Shown: in pieces, positions 6,201 through 11,866 of the stretch
How the letters are laid out: each line of letters begins with the position of its first letter
Position numbering within the stretch: position 1 is the first letter of the stretch
Program-made: the position numbers and the translations under genes
The notes under the pieces: model-generated
What the model was told of the DNA's origin: nothing
What the model saw: only the letters and a program-made list of their open reading frames with translations
Database searches by the model: none
Source: an uncultured Oscillospiraceae bacterium
GTDB lineage: Bacteria; Bacillota; Clostridia; Oscillospirales; Acutalibacteraceae
NCBI GenBank assembly: GCA_900549825.1
Contig: URQB01000032.1
Span: forward strand, 1 to 11,866
Direction: 5' to 3'
DNA length: 11,866 bases

Positions 6201-7092
6201 AAATGCTGCAACTGCTGCCGCCTCCCATTCGCTTGCGCGCAGGCAATTCCGCGTGAAAGACACAGCCCTGCGGGCTCTGATCTATCTGTGCGCCTTCTGC
6301 ACGGTCGCGGTGCTGATCGCAATTCTGGGCCATATTCTGTGGAATGGCCTTCCCCACATTTCGTGGGAATTTCTCTCGAGCACCTATTCCGCCAGCCGGA
6401 CGGGCAGCAAGGGAATCCTACCCATGATCATCAACACGCTCTATGTTGTAATCATCACGCTTCTCATCGCCGTGCCCATCGGCGTGTGCTGTGCAGTATA
6501 CCTGACGCAGTATGCGAAGAAGGGGCGGCTTGTCCGGGCCATCCGGTTTGCCACAGAGGTCCTCTCCGGCATTCCTTCCATTATCTTTGGTCTGTTTGGC
6601 TACGCTGTCTTCTGCATCAGCTTCCAGCTGCAATACAGCATTCTGGCTGGCTGCCTGACGATGGCGATCTGTATTCTCCCCACGATCGTGCGCACCACGG
6701 AAGAAGCGCTCATCGCCGTTCCGCAGGGCTATCTGGAGGGCGCGATGGCGCTGGGCGCATCGAAGCTGCGCGTGATCTTCTCAATCCTGCTGCCCTGCGC
6801 CATGCCCGGGATTGCCACCGCCGTCGTGCTCGCCATGGGACGGATCGTCGGAGAAACGGCCGCCCTGCTCTTTACGGTCGGCGTATCGGGCTTCCGGCTG
6901 CCGGAAAAGATTTTCGGCCACATCATGGGCCAGGGCTGCACGCTCTCCCTCTTTCTCTACACCTCGGCGATGGAAGCGCGCGACCCAATCTCTGTCCCCT
7001 ACGCCACAGCGGCGGTACTGCTGATCCTGGTCTTCCTGCTCAACCGCCTTGCAAGCCTTTCGGCGCGGGCGCTGCGTAAAAAACAGGGCTGA
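6190..7092 (+). CDS. pstA: Phosphate ABC transporter permease PstA
   Basis: This encodes a 300-aa second permease subunit, partner of PstC. GTG 6190 is preferred because AAAGGGG (6174-6180) lies 9 nt upstream; GTG 6184 is only 3 nt from that site and would add two residues. After a basic N terminus, a first membrane helix spans about residues 28-51. The periplasmic TYSASRTGSKGILPMI segment follows, then several helices including TEVLSGIPSIIFGLFGYAVF (near 122-141). The cytoplasmic loop EEALIAVPQGYLEGAMALGASKLRVIF contacts PstB, and MGRIVGETAALLFTVG is the PstA signature region. Length and helix pattern are normal. Its start lies inside the end of pstC, so translation is probably coupled. pstB begins 27 nt downstream. 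Confidence 0.96.
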   Translation: MKNRNAATAAASHSLARRQFRVKDTALRALIYLCAFCTVAVLIAILGHILWNGLPHISWEFLSSTYSASRTGSKGILPMIINTLYVVIITLLIAVPIGVCCAVYLTQYAKKGRLVRAIRFATEVLSGIPSIIFGLFGYAVFCISFQLQYSILAGCLTMAICILPTIVRTTEEALIAVPQGYLEGAMALGASKLRVIFSILLPCAMPGIATAVVLAMGRIVGETAALLFTVGVSGFRLPEKIFGHIMGQGCTLSLFLYTSAMEARDPISVPYATAAVLLILVFLLNRLASLSARALRKKQG

Positions 7093-7119
7093 CCCTGACG
7101 ATGAAAGGAGTCGAACACA

Positions 7120-7878
7120 ATGAGCAATCCTAAAATCGCCCTGCGCGATCTGCATTTATATTACGGCGATTTCCATGCGCTCAGGGGCCTGACGATGGAA
7201 ATCCCGGAGAAGGAGATCACCGCCTTCATCGGGCCCTCCGGCTGCGGGAAATCCACCTGCTTAAAAACGCTCAACCGCATGAATGACCTTGTGGAAGGCT
7301 GCAAGATCACGGGCGATGTCCTCATTGACGGGGACGATATCTATTCTCCGCAGACGGATGTAACACGGCTGCGCAAGCGTGCGGGAATGGTCTTTCAAAA
7401 GCCGAATCCCTTCCCCATGTCTGTCTATGACAATATCGCATATGGACCGCGCGTCCATGGCATCAAAAAGAAGCATCAGCTCGATGAGATCGTGGAGCGC
7501 TCCCTGCGGGAGGCAGCGCTCTGGGATGAGGTAAAAGACCGCCTGAAAAAATCGGCGCTCGGCCTCTCCGGCGGCCAGCACCAGCGATTGTGCATTGCCC
7601 GCGCGCTGGCTGTGGAGCCGGATATCCTGCTCATGGACGAGCCAACCAGCGCTCTTGACCCGATCTCTACTACAAAAATTGAGGACCTGATGGCGGAGCT
7701 GAAAAAGAAATACACCGTCGTCATCGTCACGCACAATATGCAGCAGGCCGCCCGCATCAGCGACCGCACCGCGTTCTTCCTGCTGGGGGAGATCGTCGAA
7801 TACGATTCCACACAGGTCATGTTTAACATGCCGCACGATAAGCGTACGGAGGATTATATCACCGGCCGGTTCGGATAA
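7120..7878 (+). CDS. pstB: Phosphate ABC transporter ATP-binding protein PstB
   Basis: This encodes a 252-aa cytoplasmic ATPase that drives phosphate import. ATG 7120 follows GAAAGGAG (7103-7110) at 9 nt. All catalytic elements are visible: Walker A GPSGCGKST (38-46), Q-loop VFQKPNPFPMS (Q93), signature LSGGQHQR (149-156), Walker B ILLMDEP with catalytic Glu174, D-loop SALD, and H-loop His205 in VTHN. The strings NRMNDL and KPNPFPMSVYDNIAYG are typical of PstB and separate it from other ABC ATPases. The length is standard. It is placed between pstA and phoU (63-nt gap), as in most pst operons. Confidence 0.98.
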   Translation: MSNPKIALRDLHLYYGDFHALRGLTMEIPEKEITAFIGPSGCGKSTCLKTLNRMNDLVEGCKITGDVLIDGDDIYSPQTDVTRLRKRAGMVFQKPNPFPMSVYDNIAYGPRVHGIKKKHQLDEIVERSLREAALWDEVKDRLKKSALGLSGGQHQRLCIARALAVEPDILLMDEPTSALDPISTTKIEDLMAELKKKYTVVIVTHNMQQAARISDRTAFFLLGEIVEYDSTQVMFNMPHDKRTEDYITGRFG

Positions 7879-7941
7879 AGCCGGAGGATGCGCACTTTAC
7901 TTTAATCAATCTATGATGTATGGAAAGGACGGCTCATCAAT

Positions 7942-8622
7942 ATGCCTAGGAACCTATTTGAACGCGAAATGCGCGACCTCAAGGACAGCCTCGTCGACCT
8001 GGGGCATCTCATCGATACCATCCTCGCGGATACGCTCCGCATGCTGCGCCAGCCAAATTCGGCAACGGCCACCGCCGTTGCCCAACGTGAGGAAACCGTG
8101 AATACCATGGAGCGCCGGATTGAAGACAGCTGCGTCAACATCATCGCCCTGCAGCAGCCTTTGGCACGCGATCTGCGCACCATCACCGCCGCCCTGAAGA
8201 TTGTTACGGATATGGAGCGCATCTCCGACCAGTGCTGCGATATCTGCGAAATCCTGCGTGCGCTTTCCCCCCTGAGCGAAGGCGCGCGGCCCCCCGCGCA
8301 TCTGGGGGAGATGCTCGAGCGCGCGCGAAGCATGTTTGACGATGCGCTCTCTGCCTTTGTTTCGCATGAAATCACACTCTCTTATCAGGTATGCGACCGT
8401 GACGACGAGGTGGATGCGCTGTTTTCCCGCACGATCCTCGAAATCTGCGCGGCAATCGAGGGCCAGCCCGTGGTGGTACCGCGCGGGGCGGATTATATGT
8501 TTATCGCCAAATATATCGAGCGGATCGCCGACCACGCCACAAACATTGCGGAATGGACGATCTTCATCGAGACGGGAGAGCACCCGGATCTCAATCAGGG
8601 AAATAATGCCCCGGAGAAATAA
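7942..8622 (+). CDS. phoU: Phosphate signalling regulator PhoU
   Basis: This encodes a 226-aa cytoplasmic protein that links Pst transport to PhoR, favouring the phosphatase state when phosphate is plentiful. It consists of two three-helix repeats, and each carries the metal-binding motif: TDMERISDQCCDI (89-101) and KYIERIADHATNI (190-202), with Asp90, Asp96, Glu193 and Asp197 as probable ligands. The N terminus (NLFEREMRDLKDSLVDLG) is characteristic. ATG 7942 has AAAGGA (7924-7929) 12 nt upstream, rather far but equal to the spacing at pstC. The C-terminal ~15 residues are a polar tail. It is the last gene before a 366-nt spacer containing a candidate promoter for the regulatory genes. Confidence 0.96.
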   Translation: MPRNLFEREMRDLKDSLVDLGHLIDTILADTLRMLRQPNSATATAVAQREETVNTMERRIEDSCVNIIALQQPLARDLRTITAALKIVTDMERISDQCCDICEILRALSPLSEGARPPAHLGEMLERARSMFDDALSAFVSHEITLSYQVCDRDDEVDALFSRTILEICAAIEGQPVVVPRGADYMFIAKYIERIADHATNIAEWTIFIETGEHPDLNQGNNAPEK

Positions 8623-8640
8623 ACCCGCGTAAAAAACACA

Positions 8641-8668
8641 TTACAATGCCTCCGCTTTGTGATAGAAT
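8641..8668 (+). promoter_or_regulatory. Candidate housekeeping promoter between phoU and phoB
   Basis: TTACAA (8641-8646) and TAGAAT (8663-8668) are separated by 16 bp, a plausible sigma-A pair, just after the phoU stop. A ribosome site (AGAAAGGTGG, 8691-8700) and a GTG follow within 40 bp. No 11-bp Pho repeats are visible, so basal phoB-phoR transcription could start here. Confidence 0.4.
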
Positions 8669-8704
8669 GATTCCAGAGCATCCCATAGAGAGAAAGGTGG
8701 CGGC

Positions 8705-8815
8705 GTGAAAACTGATCTGCTTTTTATCGAAGCCCGCCCCCTGCCAGCAAAAAAAGCGCGACAAAGCGCAGGAAAAATGGGGAATCGGCGGGCTCAATCA
8801 TTCTTTGAGACCTGA
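8705..8815 (+). CDS. Possible small basic protein, 36 aa
   Basis: The frame runs from GTG 8705 to TGA 8813-8815. It has a good ribosome site (AGAAAGGTGG, 8691-8700) 4 nt upstream and a plausible promoter just before it. The peptide starts MKTDLLFIEARPLPAKKARQ and continues Gly/Arg/Lys/Ser-rich to FFET. It has no membrane segment and no recognised domain. Its signals are better than expected by chance in a spacer, but at 36 codons the frame alone proves nothing. It could be a real small protein, a leader peptide for phoB, or the decayed start of a lost gene. Confidence 0.3.
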   Translation: MKTDLLFIEARPLPAKKARQSAGKMGNRRAQSFFET

Positions 8816-8988
8816 CCCTCGGCTTTTATAAGGGATTGAAAGCCGTGAGCGCGAGTGCCTTTGCAAGTAGATGGAACAAGGCCTAAGCGCTGTATTTCCA
8901 TGTTCATCGCACCGGCAACCCGTTTTTCCGTCCTCAAATTTCCTCAAATCACATACCTCCCGCAATGATCGAAAGGATGATGATCATC
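8816..8988. other. Untranslated spacer before phoB with a tandem decamer and a dyad
   Basis: No gene is seen. The decamer TCCTCAAATT/TCCTCAAATC is repeated back to back at 8931-8950, about 40 bp before the phoB start. Upstream, GATGGAACA (8870-8878) faces TGTTCATC (8901-8908), an imperfect dyad with a 22-nt loop, and GGCTTT (8821-8826) faces AAAGCC (8839-8844). Any of these could be a leader structure or an operator; none matches a known site. Confidence 0.3.
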
Positions 8989-9684
8989 ATGCCACTGGTC
9001 TATATCGTAGACGATGAAGTGAATATCCGCCAGCTTGCCGCCTTCGGTCTGCAGGATGCGGGCTTTGAAACACAGGATTTTGCCTCCGGCAGCGAGGTGC
9101 TGCACGCCATACAGCAAAGAATCCCGGACGCGCTGGTTCTCGACTGGATGATGCCACCGCCAGACGGTCTGAGCGTATGCCGCAGCATTCGGGAGAATCC
9201 GGCACAGCGGCATCTCCCCATCCTGCTGCTCACCGCCCGCAGCGACGAAGGGGACCGCGTATTCGGCCTGGAATTCGGCGCGGATGACTACCTGACCAAG
9301 CCCTTCAGCGTCAAGGAGCTTGCCGCCCGCGTCAAGGCCCTGCTGCGCCGCGCGGAATACCTGCGTGGTCCGGAGGAAACCATGACCCGGGGTGTCTTCA
9401 CGATCGATCTTGCCCGCCATCAACTAACCAAAAATGGCGTTCCGATCGCCCTGTCTCTGCGGGAATTCGATCTTTTCTATGAACTGATGAAAAAGCCTGG
9501 CCGGGTGCTCACGCGTGAAATGCTGTTGGAGCGCGTTTGGAAAACAGAATTTTTCGGCGATACCCGCACGGTCGACGTCCATATCCGTTATCTGCGTCAG
9601 AAGATCGAGGATGAGCCGGACCATCCCAAATATATCCTCACCGTGCGCGGCGTTGGTTACTGCTTCACTGAGGAAAAAAGCTGA
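8989..9684 (+). CDS. phoB: Phosphate response regulator, OmpR family (PhoB/PhoP)
   Basis: This encodes a 231-aa DNA-binding regulator that should activate pst genes when phosphorylated by PhoR. ATG 8989 is chosen because AAAGGA (8972-8977) lies 11 nt upstream and the protein then begins MPLVYIVDDE, as normal for the family; ATG 8965 would add eight residues without a ribosome site. The receiver domain (1-120) has acidic Asp8/Asp9, phosphoacceptor Asp52 in LDWMMPPPDG, Thr82 and Lys104. The winged-helix effector domain (about 134-227) has LSLREFDLFYELMKKPGRVL, the recognition-helix region RTVDVHIRYLRQKIE, and the wing ending TVRGVGYCF. The Asp52 loop (WMMPPPDG) is more Pro-rich than the usual xMLPGMDG. 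The assignment to phosphate control rests on location beside phoR and pst. Confidence 0.93.
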   Translation: MPLVYIVDDEVNIRQLAAFGLQDAGFETQDFASGSEVLHAIQQRIPDALVLDWMMPPPDGLSVCRSIRENPAQRHLPILLLTARSDEGDRVFGLEFGADDYLTKPFSVKELAARVKALLRRAEYLRGPEETMTRGVFTIDLARHQLTKNGVPIALSLREFDLFYELMKKPGRVLTREMLLERVWKTEFFGDTRTVDVHIRYLRQKIEDEPDHPKYILTVRGVGYCFTEEKS

Positions 9685-9704
9685 TCTGACCTGGAGGAAT
9701 GTGC

Positions 9705-11423
9705 ATGAAAAAGCATCTGATCCGTCTCTTTACCATCTCCGCCGTGGTCAGTCTGATCGCGGCCTTTGTGCTTTCCATGCCCCTGGTGCAACGGTATAAC
9801 CTGCGGCAGACACAAACGCAGCTGAAAAGTATCCTTCTAATCCTCAGCGCGCAGAACGGCTCTCTTCTGGAGAATCCGGACAATTTTTCAGACCGCTGCG
9901 CTGAAGCACTTTTCGGAAGCGGCCTCGATATCCGTATTACCATCCTCGACCGGAACAGCCGCGTCATCGCAGACAGCGGACCGGACGCGACGCTTGGCCA
10001 AAGCCATTCTGATCGGCCAGAGGTACAAAAAGCACTTTCCAGCGGATGGGGCTTCGACACGCGTAAGAGTGAATCGACCAACATCACCTATTCCTATGCC
10101 GCTTATGCGCTCGATGGGATCGTTTACCGGGCCGCCATGCCATTGACAAACGTCTGGCATTCCGCGCTCCTGTTGAGCCTGTATGCCTGCATCGGTCTGC
10201 TGGCGGGCGTATTCATTGCATTCATCCTCTCCCGTATCTGGGCCGCCCGTTCTGTAAAACCGGTATCCGACCTGACCACCATCGCCAACCGGGTCGCAGC
10301 GGGCGACTTTTCGCAGCGCGCGCGCCCGGAAGGGGATCTGAGTGAACTCAGCACCGCGCTCAACTCCGTCACGCAGGAGCTGAGCGATACGAGCGACGAG
10401 CTGCGCATGAGCAATGAGCGGTTGCGCGCAATCCTGCAGGGCCTGGACGAAGGTGTCGTATCCATTGAAAATAAAAAGCTCATCCTGTTGACCGGCCGGG
10501 CGGAAAAACTGCTCGGCCCCGTTCCGGAGGGTGCCGGCACGCTTCCCGACTGCGGTGCAAATTATCTTTACCTGCAGCAGGCAATGGATGAGGCGATTCA
10601 AACAGGCCGGGAACTTTCCAAAGAAATCGCTTTCTCCGCTCCCGCCCCTTGCGTGCTCCAAATCTATGCCGCCAAGCTCAGCTATGCGCCCAAAAGCGCC
10701 CTGGCCGTCGTCCGGGATGTGACAAAGCTGCATCAGCTCGAGGAAATGCGCAGGGAATTCGTCGCCAACGTTACGCATGAGCTCAAAACGCCGCTGACTT
10801 CGATCCGCGGCTACGTGGAGCTCCTGCAGGATGAAAAACGGGACGCACAGACACGGGCAAAATTCTATGAAATCATCGGCATTGAGGCGGACCGCCTTCA
10901 GCGATTGATCGACGATCTGCTCGAGCTCTCCCGGATCGAAAACAGCGCACAGAAAGCGCCGGAGACCAAACGCACGGATGTATCGGAGATCGCGCGGGAG
11001 GTGCTCGATCATCTCTCCCCAATGGCACAGGAGCGGCAGGTCGCTTTCTCTGCCGATCTTACGCCCGGGCTTGTGATTCGGGCGGACCCGGACCGGATCG
11101 TCCAGCTCTTTACCAATCTGATCCAGAATGCTGTCAAATACAACCGCCCCGGCGGCAGCGTTACCGTTTCCACACAGGCGCTGCGCGGCATGGCGGTGGC
11201 AAAGGTGGAGGATACGGGCCTCGGGATCCCGCAGGAGAGCCTCCCGCGCATCTTCGAGCGGTTTTACCGCGTGGACAAAGGCCGTTCCAGAGAATTGGGT
11301 GGCACGGGGCTCGGCCTTTCGATTGTCAAGCATATCGTGCAGCTCTACGGCGGCGATATCAGCGTGGATAGTGTGGTGGAAAAGGGCACGGTATTCCAGG
11401 TGCGATTTCCGTTGGCGCATTAA
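9705..11423 (+). CDS. phoR: Phosphate sensor histidine kinase PhoR
   Basis: This encodes a 572-aa membrane kinase that phosphorylates PhoB. ATG 9705 is chosen over ATG 9699 because GGAGG (9693-9697) is 7 nt from the former and only 1 nt from the latter. Helix 1 (about 5-25) and helix 2 (153-176) flank an extracytoplasmic sensor of ~125 aa with ITILDRNSRVIADSG and GWGFDTRKSESTNITYSYAA, a PAS/Cache-like pattern seen in Gram-positive PhoR/PnpS. HAMP (about 178-230) and a PAS-like domain (about 240-338) follow. The HisKA domain has phospho-acceptor His358 in VTHELKTPLTSIRGY. The ATPase domain has the N box NLIQNAVKYN (471-480), the G1 box DTGLGI (503-508), the F box FERFYRVD and the G2 box GGTGLGL (532-538). 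All catalytic elements are intact. It begins 20 nt after phoB, so the two are co-expressed. Confidence 0.95.
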   Translation: MKKHLIRLFTISAVVSLIAAFVLSMPLVQRYNLRQTQTQLKSILLILSAQNGSLLENPDNFSDRCAEALFGSGLDIRITILDRNSRVIADSGPDATLGQSHSDRPEVQKALSSGWGFDTRKSESTNITYSYAAYALDGIVYRAAMPLTNVWHSALLLSLYACIGLLAGVFIAFILSRIWAARSVKPVSDLTTIANRVAAGDFSQRARPEGDLSELSTALNSVTQELSDTSDELRMSNERLRAILQGLDEGVVSIENKKLILLTGRAEKLLGPVPEGAGTLPDCGANYLYLQQAMDEAIQTGRELSKEIAFSAPAPCVLQIYAAKLSYAPKSALAVVRDVTKLHQLEEMRREFVANVTHELKTPLTSIRGYVELLQDEKRDAQTRAKFYEIIGIEADRLQRLIDDLLELSRIENSAQKAPETKRTDVSEIAREVLDHLSPMAQERQVAFSADLTPGLVIRADPDRIVQLFTNLIQNAVKYNRPGGSVTVSTQALRGMAVAKVEDTGLGIPQESLPRIFERFYRVDKGRSRELGGTGLGLSIVKHIVQLYGGDISVDSVVEKGTVFQVRFPLAH

Positions 11424-11456
11424 TTTAAGATTCCTGTAATCCGGCCCCACACAAGG

Positions 11457-11504
11457 AAAACGGCAGCTTCAGGATGCAAAGTTGCATCTGACCTGCCGTT
11501 TTTT
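11457..11504 (+). terminator. Rho-independent terminator of the pst-pho locus
   Basis: AAAACGGCAG (11457-11466) pairs with CTGCCGTTTT (11493-11502), ending in a T6 run (11499-11504). The loop itself folds: GATGCAA (11473-11479) pairs with TTGCATC (11482-11488). The result is one long two-part hairpin starting 34 nt after the phoR stop. Confidence 0.9.
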
Positions 11505-11760
11505 GTGTCATACAGAACTTTCCAAGGGGCCATTTAATGCATCGGAGCATAACAACCAAGGCTGCATAAACCGTAAGCAAACCGATCGATATGTTCTTCC
11601 AGATTCTTCACTTTCCGCCCTGCTTAATTTCATAAATCGCTATATATTTAATATAAATATTACAAAGAACTGGCCAAAAATTGAGGGGGGAAAGGCCCTC
11701 TCGATCGTCCAAACAACAATCCCGTTCTCTTCGATACTCACTCTTCTCATAATAAAAACA
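11505..11760. other. Gene-free AT-rich spacer
   Basis: No coding region is supported. A frame of 102 codons crosses this stretch but begins inside the phoR terminator, has no ribosome site and looks like translated non-coding DNA. The section 11640-11670 is very AT-rich. A short GAGGG/CCCTC pairing lies near 11683-11701. Nothing else was recognised. Confidence 0.5.
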
Positions 11761-11786
11761 GCCGTCCGGTTTTTCAACCGAACGGC
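11761..11786 (-). terminator. Terminator-like hairpin, T-run on the minus strand
   Basis: GCCGTCCGGTT (11761-11771) pairs with AACCGAACGGC (11776-11786) with one C-A mismatch and a TTTC loop. Read on the minus strand the stem is followed by TGTTTTTATT, a good terminator tail; on the plus strand ATAAATTTT follows, which is weaker. It may end a minus-strand transcript entering from the right, or act in both directions. Confidence 0.55.
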
Positions 11787-11804
11787 ATAAATTTTAATTC
11801 AAAA

Positions 11805-11827
11805 TTCTTGCACCCTGAAAACTGAAC
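11805..11827 (+). promoter_or_regulatory. rRNA-leader-like boxA element near the right edge
   Basis: TTCTTGCACCCTGAAAACTGAAC contains the TGAAAACTGAA core found with boxA antitermination signals in rRNA leaders and 16S-23S spacers of Firmicutes. No rRNA lies upstream in this window, so if real it would be the leader of an rRNA operon starting past position 11866. The call rests on resemblance only. Confidence 0.3.
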
Positions 11828-11866
11828 AAAGAGAAGAGAGGCAACTCAGAAAAACCATAATCCTTC

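Noticed and set aside
8591..8797. 68-codon minus-strand frame in the phoU-phoB spacer
   Set aside because: No ribosome site or promoter on that strand, and it overlaps the end of phoU.
9888..11450. 520-codon open frame on the minus strand
   Set aside because: It is antisense to phoR, begins beyond the phoR stop near the terminator, has no domain sense, and is explained by the codon bias of phoR.
11482..11790. 102-codon plus-strand frame after phoR
   Set aside because: It begins inside the phoR terminator stem and ends just past a second terminator hairpin; composition resembles non-coding DNA.

Overview
The window looks like a chromosome segment of a Gram-positive, low- to mid-GC Firmicute, probably a gut-type Clostridia (Oscillospiraceae-like). 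The reasons are strong AGGAGG-type ribosome sites, GTG and TTG starts, lipobox-bearing secreted proteins, a PstSCAB-PhoU-PhoB-PhoR gene order typical of Clostridia, and the absence of any Gram-negative feature. No taxonomic marker gene is present, so this is inference.

Region 1 (1-3216) is an AT-richer accessory-type block on the + strand. It starts with the 3' part of a secreted SH3/lysozyme-like protein. Three tandem paralogous lipoprotein genes of an unrecognised family follow (273-275 aa each), with 14-, 30- and 30-nt gaps and near-identical ribosome sites, so all four genes probably form one operon. The junction gene1/gene2 and the junction gene2/gene3 lie in a 411-bp direct repeat (852-bp period, one mismatch), the mark of a recent tandem duplication or gene conversion.

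Region 2 (3217-3629) is non-coding. It holds a dense cluster of inverted repeats, a clear Rho-independent terminator, and then four TTTAAC-like hexamers spaced exactly 11 bp apart, 10 bp upstream of a -10 box. This is read as the Pho box array of the pst operon.

Region 3 (3630-11504) is a complete phosphate-starvation locus, more GC-rich: pstS, a hairpin-containing spacer, pstC (with an extra ~165-aa four-helix membrane domain at its N terminus), pstA, pstB and phoU. A spacer with its own candidate promoter and a possible 36-aa ORF follows, then phoB and phoR, closed by a long terminator hairpin. PstS captures phosphate outside the cell, PstCA form the channel and PstB powers it. PhoU links transport state to the PhoR sensor kinase, and PhoR phosphorylates PhoB, which should bind the Pho boxes upstream of pstS and close the loop.

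Region 4 (11505-11866) has no supportable gene. It contains a second terminator-like hairpin (T-run on the - strand) and, near the right edge, a sequence resembling the boxA/leader motif that precedes rRNA genes in Firmicutes. An rRNA operon may therefore begin just beyond the window.
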